Numbered from the stretch's first letter, positions 34,790 through 43,460 are shown. The stretch: 64,000 bases of DNA from Ornithinicoccus hortensis (GCF_006716185.1 NZ_VFOP01000001.1:1426001-1490000); one strand, 5' to 3'. Made by a program: numbers and translations. Notes: a model not told the origin generated them from the sequence alone.

Positions 34790-36589
34790 TTACAGGCTCA
34801 CGTGGGTCGTGGGGTCGCCGTAGAAGAGCAGTCGGCCGGTGGCGGTCAGGAAGGTCGAGTCGGTCACCGTCCAGGTGTGGGCATGCCGGTCGGACCCACG
34901 CACCGACACGTAGTTGTAGCGGTCGCCGGAGTAGATCCGGATGCCCTCGGCGATGGCGCGGTCCAGGATGTCGGAGTCCACCGCCCGGGGGATGTCGCTG
35001 AACCGCAGCGACCTGACGACGTCACCGGCGAACAGCATGGAGCCGCCCTGGATGCGTCGCTCGTAGCGGTGCTCGGAGTCCGGGTAGCGCAGCACGACCC
35101 CCCCGGTCGAGCGCAACCACACGTAGTGGGCCCACTTCCCGGCGATCCCCGCGTCCGTGTAGCCGAACGTGGCGAGCAGGTCCGACACGAAGTGCGGGCC
35201 GTAGAAGTTGTCGTCGTCCATCTTGGCGATGAAGCTCCCGCCGGCCGCTTCCACCCCCAGGTTCATGCAGGACCCGAGGGTGAGGTCGGCGGCGGCGTGC
35301 ACGATCTGCAGGTCCGACACCCCCGCCGCCGCGGCCCGGCGCCGCAGCTCGGCGTCGTCGGTCTCCAGGCCGTGCAGCACCAGCACGAGTTCGAGGGCGG
35401 GGTGGTCCTGGCGCGCGATGTTGCCGAAGACGTTCTCCAGCTCGTGCTCGCGGTTGGTGGGCACGACCGCCGAGACGGTCGCCGGCGCCGACGCCTCGAC
35501 CTCCAGTCCGGCGGCGCCGGCGAGGGCGCGGGCCCGGTGGGCGGCGGTGTGCCCGGCCAGCACCGCCCGTTGCAGCAGCAGGCCCTCCCGGGCCACCAGT
35601 TCGGGCTGGTGGATGCGGGCCACCAGCTCGCTGCGCAGCAGCTTGGGGTCATCGACCCGGGGGATGAGCCGGGCGAGGTCGTCGGGTAGGTCGGCCTCCC
35701 GGTCCGGGCCGACCACGGGGGTCTGGGCGGCGGCGGCCTCGACCGTGGTCCAGGCTCCGCCCGGGGCGGTGGCGGACAGGTCGAGCAGCACGCTGGCCTT
35801 CCCGACGGGCGCGCGGTCACCCTCGAGCCGTTCGGCCAAAGCTCCGGGGAGCGTCACGGAGGAGGCCTTCCCGGGAGAACGGACTACCGTCGTCTGGGTC
35901 CGCGGCATGGGGGAGACCGCGCCCGAGACGAGCCGGAGCACCGAGTCGTCGGTGAGCCGGGACAGGCCGTCGACGACCACCAGGGCGCCCGCCCTCCGTG
36001 AGGTGGTGTCGTCGTCCCGGGCCAGACCGTTCGCCCGTGGCTGCGCCGCAGGGGCCCAGTGGTGCACCTCCCGGCCGGAGCCCGACAGGGCCTCGACGGT
36101 CCGCAGCGACGAGGCCCCGAGCACCTGCACGGTGCCGGCCCAGTCACCCGGCATCGTGTCGTCGGTCACCCAGAGGACGGTCGGGACGGAGGCGGCCGAG
36201 GCCGCCTGCAGGACGGGGGCCAGCGGGGTCCCGTCCCCCCAGCCGGGCACGGAGCCGTTCACGCCCTCCAGGACCACGAGGTCGGCGCCCTCGAGGGCAG
36301 CCCGCCAGGTGCGACGCTCCAGGGTGCGCTGGCGCCACTCCGGGGCGAGGAGGTCGGTCAGGCGCGGCCCGGCCGCGACCGCCACGGTGAGGGGCAGGGG
36401 CGCCGTGGGGCTGTGGGGCGCGGTCACCGCCTCGGCGGGTGCGGAGGGCGTCTGCGGCGTCGACCCGTCCGTCGGGGGAGCGGTGGGGGCCGCCGGTCGT
36501 GGAGCGCCGCCGCGGACCTCGCGGCCGGCTGCCTGCACTGCCCGACGGAGCCGTCGTCCGGCCTGGGTCACGGTGATCTTGGGAGCCAT
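34790..36589 (-). CDS. Two-domain glycosyltransferase: CgeB-like half plus GT2
   Basis: A 599-residue protein. Residues about 60-355 resemble spore-protein/CgeB-like GT-B transferases: VVLEGVNGSVPGWGD, then TTVEAAAAQTPVVGPDRE, a domain end with LVAREGLLLQRAVLAGHTAAHRARAL (key part LAGHTAAHRA). Residues about 370-599 are a family-2 GT-A domain beginning TVSAVVPTNREHELENVF with metal motif KMDDDNFYGP. ATG at 36589 chosen; an in-frame start 6 codons earlier is possible. It is separated from the downstream GT4 gene by the hairpin at 34750-34778. Confidence 0.8.
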   Translation of the reverse strand: MAPKITVTQAGRRLRRAVQAAGREVRGGAPRPAAPTAPPTDGSTPQTPSAPAEAVTAPHSPTAPLPLTVAVAAGPRLTDLLAPEWRQRTLERRTWRAALEGADLVVLEGVNGSVPGWGDGTPLAPVLQAASAASVPTVLWVTDDTMPGDWAGTVQVLGASSLRTVEALSGSGREVHHWAPAAQPRANGLARDDDTTSRRAGALVVVDGLSRLTDDSVLRLVSGAVSPMPRTQTTVVRSPGKASSVTLPGALAERLEGDRAPVGKASVLLDLSATAPGGAWTTVEAAAAQTPVVGPDREADLPDDLARLIPRVDDPKLLRSELVARIHQPELVAREGLLLQRAVLAGHTAAHRARALAGAAGLEVEASAPATVSAVVPTNREHELENVFGNIARQDHPALELVLVLHGLETDDAELRRRAAAAGVSDLQIVHAAADLTLGSCMNLGVEAAGGSFIAKMDDDNFYGPHFVSDLLATFGYTDAGIAGKWAHYVWLRSTGGVVLRYPDSEHRYERRIQGGSMLFAGDVVRSLRFSDIPRAVDSDILDRAIAEGIRIYSGDRYNYVSVRGSDRHAHTWTVTDSTFLTATGRLLFYGDPTTHVSL

Positions 36590-36652
36590 CGCGCGACATC
36601 TTCCCACGGTCGCGCCGCTCCGGTGCCGGGACGTGCCGTCCTCGAGCGTGTC

Positions 36653-37249
36653 CTATCCGGCAGGCCGCTCGACGGGCTGTTCAGCGGGCTGCTCTGCGGG
36701 CGCGCCGAGGTCGCGCACCAGGTAGACCCACGGGAACGCCCGGGCGCCCACCTGCCACCCTTCCTGCTCGTACCGACGCACGGCGCCGGACCACACCGCG
36801 CGGCGGTGCTCCCACTGGGTGTCCGTGCGGACCATCCGGTGGCGCAGCATGCCGGCCTCGACGGTGTGCCAGCCCAGCCGGCCGGCGATCTCCAGCTCGG
36901 CCATCTCCTCGAAGGCGGTGACCGGGCCCAGCCAGCGGTACTGCGCCGACGGCTCGGGCTCGGTGCGGGAGCCGAACCGCTGCTGCACCCCCTGGCGGCT
37001 CAACCCGAGCTCGGCACCGATCGCCGCCCAGCTCAGTCCGGCGGCGCGGGCCGCCCTGACGGACTGCTGCAGGAGCTCCCGCGACACGGACTCGGCGGCC
37101 GCGGCGCGGCGCACGAGGTGGAGCTGGTCGTCGGGGTCGGCCGGGTCGAGGCCGGGGAGCTGGTCAGCGCCGCCGCCGATGATCGCCTGCCCCACCGCCT
37201 GCCCGATCGCGTGGGACAGCGCCCCGTCCGGTGCCGCGGCGTCGGTCAC
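36653..37249 (-). CDS. Putative helix-turn-helix protein
   Basis: A 198-residue hydrophilic protein. Residues about 70-93 (LSWAAIGAELGLSRQGVQQRFG) form a sigma-like/helix-turn-helix motif; the preceding helix RELLQQSVRAARAAG fits the first helix of such folds. The C-terminal half has no recognised domain and ends in a Pro/Ala/Glu tail. The GTG start overlaps the stop of the small membrane protein gene by 4 bases (GTGA). An operator-like repeat lies in the promoter of this two-gene unit, so autoregulation is possible. Confidence 0.65.
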   Translation of the reverse strand: MTDAAAPDGALSHAIGQAVGQAIIGGGADQLPGLDPADPDDQLHLVRRAAAAESVSRELLQQSVRAARAAGLSWAAIGAELGLSRQGVQQRFGSRTEPEPSAQYRWLGPVTAFEEMAELEIAGRLGWHTVEAGMLRHRMVRTDTQWEHRRAVWSGAVRRYEQEGWQVGARAFPWVYLVRDLGAPAEQPAEQPVERPAG

Positions 37250-37545
37250 TGCCGGCCACCTGCGGTGTCGCCCCCGGCGTTGTCGCGGCTGGGCAGCCAC
37301 TGGGCGCCGTCGTCCAGCTCCTGCTCACCCTTCCGGGCGTGCCACAGGCCGGCGCCGATCAGGTAGGCGCCGATCACCATCAGCGCGATGGTGGCGCCCT
37401 GGAACAGGCCGCGGAGGAAGCCGCCGTCGAAGAGGTCGGCGAGGAAGTAGCACGCGAAGCCGACCAGGATCGCCGGGACGCCGGCGGCCAGCTGGAACCT
37501 GGCGCTGGCCCGGGGGCTGCGGGACTCGGGTGTAGGTGTCGTCAT
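37246..37545 (-). CDS. Small two-helix membrane protein
   Basis: A 99-residue protein with two hydrophobic helices (about residues 18-40 and 46-68) and a hydrophilic C-terminal tail. It is not recognised. The ATG at 37545 is selected because a complete promoter ends 7 bases before it; the open frame extends upstream to 37587 through that promoter. It is coupled by a GTGA overlap to the helix-turn-helix gene, suggesting a membrane protein/regulator pair. Confidence 0.65.
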   Translation of the reverse strand: MTTPTPESRSPRASARFQLAAGVPAILVGFACYFLADLFDGGFLRGLFQGATIALMVIGAYLIGAGLWHARKGEQELDDGAQWLPSRDNAGGDTAGGRQ

Positions 37546-37552
37546 GACGTCA

Positions 37553-37581
37553 ACGATAGGTTGACACTCACCAGGTGTCAA
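37553..37581 (-). promoter_or_regulatory. Complete leaderless promoter with overlapping inverted repeat
   Basis: On the minus strand TTGACA (37581-37576), a 17-base spacer and TATCGT (37558-37553), 7 bases before the ATG at 37545. A perfect 7-7-7 inverted repeat, TTGACAC and GTGTCAA with a 7-base centre, spans 37561-37581 and covers the -35 and spacer, the position expected for a repressor site. A further TTGACA copy starts at 37589 on the plus strand. Confidence 0.7.
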
Positions 37582-37612
37582 CACCACCTTGACATATCGG
37601 GCGGGAGCCCGG

Positions 37613-37876
37613 CTACCGCGGAAGACCCGAACTGCGCCATGCGCCCGGGCCGGGGGAGAGCCGGGGGCGGGCGGCGCGGGCGTGCGAGTTCCACAGCGAC
37701 CGGACCTCCCGCGCAGGAGTCGCTCCTGCCCGGGTGCCGAGGGCGGTGAGCACGGCGACGAGTGCCGCGGACTCCTCCGCCGTGGGGCGCCCGTGCTCGA
37801 TGCGCACGGTGGGTGCCGGTGGGTCGGGGTGCGTCGCCGCGGGGTCCTGGTCCGCAGCCGGGGAAGGAGTGCTCAC
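37613..37876 (-). CDS. accE: Acyl-CoA carboxylase epsilon subunit
   Basis: An 87-residue AccE-type subunit that stabilises actinobacterial alpha/beta carboxylase complexes. Family features: [20 protein letters not shown] near residues 24-43 and the C-terminal [14 protein letters not shown]. The N-terminal 20 residues are Pro/Ala rich as usual. Its ATG overlaps the stop of the beta-subunit gene by 4 bases, so it is coupled to it. A weak 5-bp hairpin (37598-37611) follows the stop. Confidence 0.88.
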   Translation of the reverse strand: MSTPSPAADQDPAATHPDPPAPTVRIEHGRPTAEESAALVAVLTALGTRAGATPAREVRSLWNSHARAARPRLSPGPGAWRSSGLPR

Positions 37877-39468
37877 AGCGGGATGTTCCCGTGCTTCTTG
37901 GGCGGGCGGTTCTCCCGTTTGGTGCGCAGGGTGCGCAATGCCTTGGCCACCTGCACCCGGGTGTCCGAGGGAGCGATGACCGCGTCGATGTAACCCCGCT
38001 CGGCCGCGATGTAGGGGTTGGCCAGGGTGTCCTCGTACTCCTGGATGCGGCGGGCGCGCTCGGCCTCCACGTCGCCGCCGGCCTCGGCCACCTCGGCCAG
38101 CTGTTTACGGTAGAGGATGTTCGCGGCGCCCTGGGCGCCCATCACCGCGATCTGCGCGGTGGGCCAGGCGAAGTTGAGGTCGGCGCCCAGGTGCTTGGAG
38201 CCCATCACGTCGTAGGCGCCGCCGTAGGCCTTGCGGGTGATCACGGTGACCAGCGGGACGGTCGCCTCGGCATACGCGAAGAGCAGCTTGGCCCCGCGGC
38301 GGATGATCCCGCCCCACTCCTGGTCGGTGCCGGGCAGGAACCCCGGGACGTCGACGAAGGTGAGGATCGGGATGTTGAAGGCGTCGCAGGTGCGGACGAA
38401 CCGGGCCGCCTTCTCCGAGGCATCGATGTCCAGGGTGCCGGCGAACTGCGTCGGCTGGTTGGCCACCACCCCGACCGAGTGGCCCTCGACCCGGCCGAAG
38501 CCGCACACGATGTTGGGGGCGAAGAGTTCCTGCACCTCCAGGAACTCGCCGTCGTCGAGCACGTGCCCGACGACCGTCTTCATGTCGTAGGGCATGTTCG
38601 CCGAGTCCGGCACCAGCGTGTCCAGCTCCCGGTCCTCATCGGTGACCTCGAGCCCGTCCTCGGCCTCGAAGACCGGCGGGTCCTCCAGGTTGTTCTGCGG
38701 CAGGTAGGCCAGCAGGTCCCGGACGTACTCGATCGCGTCGGACTCGTCGGTCCCCATGTAGTGCGCCACCCCGGAGCGGGTGTTGTGCGTCCGCGCACCA
38801 CCCAGCTCCTCGAATGTGACGTCCTCGCCGGTCACCGTCTTGATCACGTCCGGACCCGTGATGAACATGTGTGAGGTCTGGTCCACCATCACGACGAAGT
38901 CGGTGATCGCCGGAGAGTAGACGGCACCCCCGGCGCACGGCCCCATCACCAGCGAGATCTGCGGGATCACCCCGGAGGCGTGCACGTTGCGACGGAAGAT
39001 CTCGGCATACAGGCCGAGCGCCACCACACCCTCCTGGATCCGCGCCCCGCCGGAGTCGTTGATGCCGATCACCGGGCAGCCGATCTTCATCGCCAGGTCC
39101 ATCACCTTGACGATCTTCTCCCCGAAGACCTCGCCGAGGGAGCCCCCGAAGACCGTGAAGTCCTGGGCGAACACCGCCACCGGACGACCGTCGACGGTGC
39201 CGTAGCCGGTGACCACGCCGTCGCCGTAGGGACGGCTCTTCTCCTGGCCGAACGCGGTGGACCGGTGCCGGGCCAGCTCGTCCAACTCGGTGAACGATCC
39301 CTCGTCGAGCAGTTCACCGATCCGTTCCCGGGCGGTCTTCTTGCCCTTGGCGTGCTGCTTCTCCACCGCCCGGCTCGAGCCCGCGTGGACCGCCTCGTCC
39401 GCGCGACGACGGTGTTCGGCCAGTCGCCCGGCCGTGGTGCGCATGTCCGGCGTGACGTCCTCAGTCAT
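37873..39468 (-). CDS. Acyl-CoA carboxylase beta subunit, AccD5/PccB type
   Basis: A 531-residue carboxyltransferase, likely propionyl-/acetyl-CoA carboxylase beta. Landmarks: [23 protein letters not shown] (opening helix, key KKTARERI), [25 protein letters not shown], the C-domain [24 protein letters not shown] and [18 protein letters not shown]. The partnering epsilon subunit follows and biotin ligase is divergent (64-base gap), the classic actinobacterial arrangement. The probable alpha partner is at 18538-20310. TAGGTT lies 6 bases before the ATG. Confidence 0.93.
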   Translation of the reverse strand: MTEDVTPDMRTTAGRLAEHRRRADEAVHAGSSRAVEKQHAKGKKTARERIGELLDEGSFTELDELARHRSTAFGQEKSRPYGDGVVTGYGTVDGRPVAVFAQDFTVFGGSLGEVFGEKIVKVMDLAMKIGCPVIGINDSGGARIQEGVVALGLYAEIFRRNVHASGVIPQISLVMGPCAGGAVYSPAITDFVVMVDQTSHMFITGPDVIKTVTGEDVTFEELGGARTHNTRSGVAHYMGTDESDAIEYVRDLLAYLPQNNLEDPPVFEAEDGLEVTDEDRELDTLVPDSANMPYDMKTVVGHVLDDGEFLEVQELFAPNIVCGFGRVEGHSVGVVANQPTQFAGTLDIDASEKAARFVRTCDAFNIPILTFVDVPGFLPGTDQEWGGIIRRGAKLLFAYAEATVPLVTVITRKAYGGAYDVMGSKHLGADLNFAWPTAQIAVMGAQGAANILYRKQLAEVAEAGGDVEAERARRIQEYEDTLANPYIAAERGYIDAVIAPSDTRVQVAKALRTLRTKRENRPPKKHGNIPL

Positions 39469-39474
39469 GGGGAC

Positions 39475-39480
39475 AACCTA
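39475..39480 (-). promoter_or_regulatory. Leaderless -10 hexamer for the accD5-type gene
   Basis: TAGGTT on the minus strand, 6 bases before the ATG at 39468; it would also drive accE. Confidence 0.6.
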
Positions 39481-39520
39481 CTTGTGGGCGCACCCGACTC
39501 CCGCACTCGGTCGTGCCCTC

Positions 39521-39526
39521 TAGCCT
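39521..39526 (+). promoter_or_regulatory. Leaderless -10 hexamer for birA
   Basis: TAGCCT, 6 bases before the GTG at 39533. Confidence 0.6.
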
Positions 39527-39532
39527 GAGCGG

Positions 39533-40285
39533 GTGCAGCAGTTGCGATGGGGCACCCCGGAGTGGCACACCACGGTGCCCTCGACGAACACCGAGGTGCT
39601 CGCCGACCCCCGACCCGGCCGGGTGGTCGTGGCGCACCACCAGAGCGCGGGGCAGGGGCGTCGCGGACGGACCTGGACCGCCCCGCCGGACACCGCGCTG
39701 GCGGTCAGCGTGGTGCTGCCCGCGCCGGAGGGTGCCGACCTGGGGTGGGTGCCGCTGGCCAGCGGGCTCGCGGTGGCGGAGGCGTTGACGGACAGTAGGT
39801 ATGCCGTGTCCGCGCGGCTGAAGTGGCCCAACGATGTGCTGGTTGCCGAGGCGGGGGAGCTGCGCAAGGTCTGCGGGGTGCTGGCCCAGGCCGTCCCGGG
39901 CAGCCCGCACGGCTCCGTCGTCGTGGTCGGGGCCGGCCTCAACGTCGACCAGCAGCGCGAGGACCTGCCGGTCCCCACCGCCACCTCCTGGCGGCTGGCC
40001 CGTGGCGGCGGGGCGCCGCTGCCGGACGGAGCCCGGGAGGAGTTCCTCGCGGCCTACCTGGACCATCTGGCCCGTCACCTCGCCGACCTGCCGGCCGCGC
40101 GGCCGGCCTACCGGTCCCGCTGCGACACGCTGGGCCGGGTGGTCACCGTGCACCAGCCCGACGGGTACCAGCGGACGGGACGGGCCGTGGAGATCACCGA
40201 CGAGGGGCTCCTGGTGGTGCAGTCGCGCGACACCCGGACGGTGCACCACGTGGGCGACGTGGTGCACGTGCGACCGGCTGGCTAG
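39533..40285 (+). CDS. birA: Biotin-[acetyl-CoA-carboxylase] ligase
   Basis: Attaches biotin to the carrier lysine of acyl-CoA carboxylase alpha subunits (for example K556 of the 18538-20310 product). The 250-residue protein is the monofunctional type: it starts directly at the catalytic domain with no N-terminal helix-turn-helix. Motifs: STNTEVL, HHQSAGQGRRGRTW (biotinyl-AMP loop), LKWPNDVLV and VVGAGLNVD, plus a C-terminal SH3-like domain. Divergent from the accD5-type gene. Confidence 0.95.
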   Translation: MQQLRWGTPEWHTTVPSTNTEVLADPRPGRVVVAHHQSAGQGRRGRTWTAPPDTALAVSVVLPAPEGADLGWVPLASGLAVAEALTDSRYAVSARLKWPNDVLVAEAGELRKVCGVLAQAVPGSPHGSVVVVGAGLNVDQQREDLPVPTATSWRLARGGGAPLPDGAREEFLAAYLDHLARHLADLPAARPAYRSRCDTLGRVVTVHQPDGYQRTGRAVEITDEGLLVVQSRDTRTVHHVGDVVHVRPAG

Positions 40286-40288
40286 CCT
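40283..40288 (+). promoter_or_regulatory. Leaderless -10 hexamer for the enoyl-CoA hydratase gene
   Basis: TAGCCT, 6 bases before the ATG at 40295. The first three bases are also the birA stop codon. Confidence 0.55.
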
Positions 40289-40294
40289 GCCTCC

Positions 40295-41092
40295 ATGACC
40301 TCCGACGAATCGATGCTGCAGGTCACCCGGCACGGGCCCGAGGGGCACGTGGTCGAGGTGGCGTTGAACCGACCCCAGGCGATGAACGCGATCTCCACCG
40401 CGTTCGCCGAGCAGATCACCGCGGTCACGGCCGAGTTGTCGGCGGACCCGAGCGCCCGGGCAGTCGTGCTGACCAGCACGCACGAGCGCGCCTTCTGCGT
40501 CGGGGCGGACCTGAAGGAACGCAACAACTTCACCGACCAGCAGATGACCGAGCAGCGGCTGATCACCCAGCTGGCCTACACCGGCGTGCTCAACCTGCCG
40601 ATGCCCGCGATCGCCGTGGTCGAGGGGTTCGCGCTGGGCGGTGGCTTCGAGATCGCTCTGTCCTGCGACCTGATCGTGGCCGGGGAGGAGGCCACGGTCG
40701 GCCTCCCCGAGGTGTCGGTCGGGGTGATACCCGGCGGGGGTGGCACCCAGCTGCTCACCCGCCGGGTGGGCTGGTCCCGCGCCGCCTCGATGATCTTCAC
40801 CGCCCGCCGGCTGACCGCGGCGCAGGGGCACCAACTCGGCGTGCTGGACGAGGTGGTGCCCGCCGGGACCGCGCGGGAGCATGGTCTGGACCTCGCCTCG
40901 ACCATCGCCGGCAACTCGCCGGTGGGGGTGCGCAACGCCAAGCGGGCGATGCGTTTCGGCTCGGACGTGGACCTCGCGACGGGGCTGCAGATCGAGGACT
41001 CCGGGTGGCGGGCGACGGCGCTGTCGGCCGACCGGCAGGAGGGAATCGCGGCCTTCGTGGAGAAGCGCGCCCCCCGGTGGCCCGGAAAGTGA
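40295..41092 (+). CDS. Enoyl-CoA hydratase/isomerase family, AUH-like
   Basis: A 265-residue crotonase-fold enzyme adding water across an enoyl-CoA double bond. The oxyanion-hole regions FCVGADLKERN and ALGGGFEIALSCD and the catalytic glutamate region GLPEVSVGVIPGGGGTQLL are complete. The GADLKER sequence is typical of methylglutaconyl-CoA hydratase (AUH), the leucine-degradation step after methylcrotonyl-CoA carboxylase, which would link it to the genes at 18538-23726 (inference). General beta-oxidation is the alternative. Starts 9 bases after birA. Confidence 0.88.
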   Translation: MTSDESMLQVTRHGPEGHVVEVALNRPQAMNAISTAFAEQITAVTAELSADPSARAVVLTSTHERAFCVGADLKERNNFTDQQMTEQRLITQLAYTGVLNLPMPAIAVVEGFALGGGFEIALSCDLIVAGEEATVGLPEVSVGVIPGGGGTQLLTRRVGWSRAASMIFTARRLTAAQGHQLGVLDEVVPAGTAREHGLDLASTIAGNSPVGVRNAKRAMRFGSDVDLATGLQIEDSGWRATALSADRQEGIAAFVEKRAPRWPGK

Positions 41093-41104
41093 ACCCCAGC
41101 CAAC

Positions 41105-41110
41105 TAGGAT
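41105..41110 (+). promoter_or_regulatory. Leaderless -10 hexamer for the response-regulator gene
   Basis: TAGGAT, 7 bases before the ATG at 41118. Confidence 0.55.
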
Positions 41111-41117
41111 TGAGAAC

Positions 41118-41801
41118 ATGACCCGTGTGCTGTTGGCCGAGGACGATGAAAACATCTCCGAGCCCCTGGCCCGTGCGCTGCTGCGCGAGGGCTACGACGT
41201 CGAGGTGGCGGTGGATGGCCGTCAGGCGCTGAAACTCGCCGGCGGCACGCCGCCCGACCTCGTCGTCCTGGACCTTGGACTGCCCTTCGTGGACGGGCTG
41301 GAGGTGTGTCGTCGGATCCGCCAGCAGGGCCTGACCTGTCCGGTCCTGATCCTCACCGCCCGCGGAGACGAGGTGGATACCGTCGTCGGCCTGGACGCCG
41401 GTGCGGACGACTACGTCACCAAGCCGTTCCGGCTCGCCGAGCTGCTGGCCCGGGTGCGGGCCCTGCTGCGACGCGGCGGTGAGGGGCCGGAGTCCGGCGG
41501 TGACCGTCCGGTCACCATCGACAACAACGCCCGTCGCGCCTTCCTGAACGGCCAGGAACTGCAGCTGACCGCCAAGGAGTTCGACCTGCTCCGCGTGCTC
41601 ATGCGGGAGGGCGGCAAGGTCGTCTCCCGCGAGGACCTGATGCGCGAGGTCTGGGAGAGCACCTGGTACGGGTCGACCAAGACGCTGGACATGCACGTGT
41701 CGGTGCTGCGTCGCAAGCTCGGCGAGGACGCCAACGACCCCAAGCACATCGTCACGGTGCGCGGGGTCGGATTCCGGTTCGAGAACGAACCGGAAGGCTG
41801 A
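41118..41801 (+). CDS. OmpR-family response regulator
   Basis: A 227-residue regulator. Receiver domain: acidic pair E8-D9/D10 region, phosphoacceptor D52, K102 in YVTKPF. The winged helix-turn-helix effector occupies about residues 130-222 (QLTAKEFDLLRVLMREGGKVVSREDLMREVW; key motif LTAKEFDLL and VRGVGFRFE). The sensor kinase gene follows after 14 bases. The ATG at 41118 is chosen over the longer frame from 40881, which runs inside the enoyl-CoA hydratase gene. Confidence 0.95.
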   Translation: MTRVLLAEDDENISEPLARALLREGYDVEVAVDGRQALKLAGGTPPDLVVLDLGLPFVDGLEVCRRIRQQGLTCPVLILTARGDEVDTVVGLDAGADDYVTKPFRLAELLARVRALLRRGGEGPESGGDRPVTIDNNARRAFLNGQELQLTAKEFDLLRVLMREGGKVVSREDLMREVWESTWYGSTKTLDMHVSVLRRKLGEDANDPKHIVTVRGVGFRFENEPEG

Positions 41802-41815
41802 GCCCCCAACCCGAC

Positions 41816-42874
41816 GTGGGTAAGGCCCTCCGCGCCCTCGCGATCCAGTCGGCGGCCATCACGGCCGGCCTGGTCGTCCTGGTGGCGTTCATCCTCGGGG
41901 CAGTCCTGTACCAGCTCGAGCAGGCCCAGGGCCTGGCCTCCGTCAGCGGGCTGGCGCCCTGGATCCTGGTCGTCTGCGCGGTGGTCCTGGTACTGCTGGC
42001 CGGTGGGATCGCGGTCTGGGTCGGCTACCTGGTCGCCGAACGTGATGCCCGCCGGCTGCTGGAGCCGTTGCGCCTGCTGGCCCAGCGCGCGGAGGAGTTC
42101 GGCAGCGGGGGATTCGCGTTCGACTCCCTCACCTCCGGCGAGGGCCGCAGCAGCGTCACCATGTCCGGCATCGAGGAGATCGACAACGTCTCCCGGATCC
42201 TGGACCGCAACTCCCGGGCGTTGTCCCGGGCGCTGTCCGCCGAGCGGTCCTTCGCCGCCGACGCCTCGCACCAGCTGCGGACCCCGCTCGCCGCGCTGCT
42301 GATGCGGCTGGAGGAGATCGCGCAGTCCGACAGCGTGCCCGAGATGCACAACGAGGCAGTCATCGCCATCTCGCAGACCGAGCGGCTCGCCGGTGTGGTG
42401 GACGACCTGCTCCACCGCACCCGGGCCGGCCACGCCGACGGTGGTCGCTCGGTGTCGCTGGACACGGTGCTGTCCACCTTGCAGAACGAGTGGACGCAGG
42501 CCTTCGCCTCGGCCGGTCGTTCAGTCTCGGTGACCCTCGAGCGCGGGATGATCGTGCGCTCGTCCGCGTCGGCGATCTCCCAGATCATGAACACGCTGCT
42601 GGAGAACGCTCTGGTGCACGGAGCGGGTGACGTGCGGGTCACCGCCCGGCGCAGCGGCCCCTCCGCGGTCCTGGAGGTCCAGGACGAGGGCAAGGGGATC
42701 CCCGACGAACTGGCCCGCCGGATCTTCGAGCGCGCGGTCAGTGGTGGCGGGGGCACCGGCCTGGGGCTGGCGGTCGCCCGGGAGTCCGCCGAGCAGTTCG
42801 GTGGCCGGCTGGAGCTGGTGCAGGCCCGCCCGGTGGTCTTCGCGCTCTACGTGTCGATGGCGCCGGCGCGCTGA
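41816..42874 (+). CDS. Sensor histidine kinase with short extracytoplasmic loop
   Basis: A 352-residue kinase. Two transmembrane helices (about residues 13-34 and 48-70) are separated by only about 13 residues, so it probably senses the membrane or a membrane partner. A HAMP-like linker is followed by the H-box ASHQLRTPLAALL with H152, N-box NTLLENALVHG, G1 DEGKGIPDE and G2 GGGGTGLGLAVAR. GTG start. Its last 28 bases overlap the convergent gtrA-like gene. Target genes are unknown. Confidence 0.93.
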   Translation: MGKALRALAIQSAAITAGLVVLVAFILGAVLYQLEQAQGLASVSGLAPWILVVCAVVLVLLAGGIAVWVGYLVAERDARRLLEPLRLLAQRAEEFGSGGFAFDSLTSGEGRSSVTMSGIEEIDNVSRILDRNSRALSRALSAERSFAADASHQLRTPLAALLMRLEEIAQSDSVPEMHNEAVIAISQTERLAGVVDDLLHRTRAGHADGGRSVSLDTVLSTLQNEWTQAFASAGRSVSVTLERGMIVRSSASAISQIMNTLLENALVHGAGDVRVTARRSGPSAVLEVQDEGKGIPDELARRIFERAVSGGGGTGLGLAVARESAEQFGGRLELVQARPVVFALYVSMAPAR

Positions 42875-43422
42875 GTCCCGTCGACCTGACGGTCGTCCGT
42901 GCTGTGCCCGTCGCTGTCCCGCACCAGGTGGGTGTCGAGGTCGGCCAGGGCGTCCCCGCGGAAGACGAAGGTGCGGTAGGCCCAGAACCGGAACAGGGTG
43001 CCCAGGACGAGACCCACGCCGTTGGCGCTGACGTTGTCGGCCAGCTGGCTGTGCAGGTCCAGCACGTAGCGGGAGAACCCGAGGCAGGCCACCGCGATCG
43101 CTAGGCCCAGCACGTTGAAGACGACGAAGAGGGCGAACTCGCGCGCGACGGCGGTCCGTCGGCGGTGTCGGAAGGTCCAGTACCGGTTGCCCAGCCAGGC
43201 GACCACCATGGCCACCGCGGTCGCCGCGACCTTGGCCCGCAGCGGGATGTCGTGCATCGGGCCCTCGCCGGCCCCCGGGAGGCCGAAGACGAAGTAGTTG
43301 TAGAGGGCGGTGTCGACCACGAACGCGACCAGCCCCACCACGCCGAACTTGGCGGCCTCCCTGACCAGGACGTCGAGCGTGGAGCGGGCGCGCTCGAACA
43401 CGCTGGGGTGGTCACGGGTCAC
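42847..43422 (-). CDS. GtrA-family membrane protein
   Basis: A 191-residue protein with four hydrophobic helices of the GtrA family (FGVVGLVAFVVDTALYN at helix 1, AWLGNRYWTFR between helices 2 and 3, VLGTLFRFWAYRTFVF at the end), which takes part in moving lipid-linked sugars across the membrane. A hydrophilic tail of about 35 residues follows. GTG at 43422 with TAGACT 6 bases upstream. It lies beside purK as in M. tuberculosis (from memory). Confidence 0.88.
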   Translation of the reverse strand: MTRDHPSVFERARSTLDVLVREAAKFGVVGLVAFVVDTALYNYFVFGLPGAGEGPMHDIPLRAKVAATAVAMVVAWLGNRYWTFRHRRRTAVAREFALFVVFNVLGLAIAVACLGFSRYVLDLHSQLADNVSANGVGLVLGTLFRFWAYRTFVFRGDALADLDTHLVRDSDGHSTDDRQVDGTQRAGAIDT

Positions 43423-43428
43423 CGATCC

Positions 43429-43434
43429 AGTCTA
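43429..43434 (-). promoter_or_regulatory. Leaderless -10 hexamer for the gtrA-like gene
   Basis: TAGACT on the minus strand, 6 bases before the GTG at 43422. It lies 12 bases from the opposite-facing purK hexamer. Confidence 0.6.
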
Positions 43435-43446
43435 CGACCAGCACAG

Positions 43447-43452
43447 TAGGCT
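43447..43452 (+). promoter_or_regulatory. Probable -10 hexamer for purK
   Basis: TAGGCT, 8 bases before the GTG at 43461; spacing slightly longer than at most leaderless starts here. Confidence 0.5.
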
Positions 43453-43460
43453 GACCCGTC

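Noticed and set aside
36653-37249. Calling the helix-turn-helix protein a sigma factor.
   Set aside because: Only a region-4-like helix-turn-helix is visible; there is no region 2, and the C-terminal half is unrelated to sigma factors.
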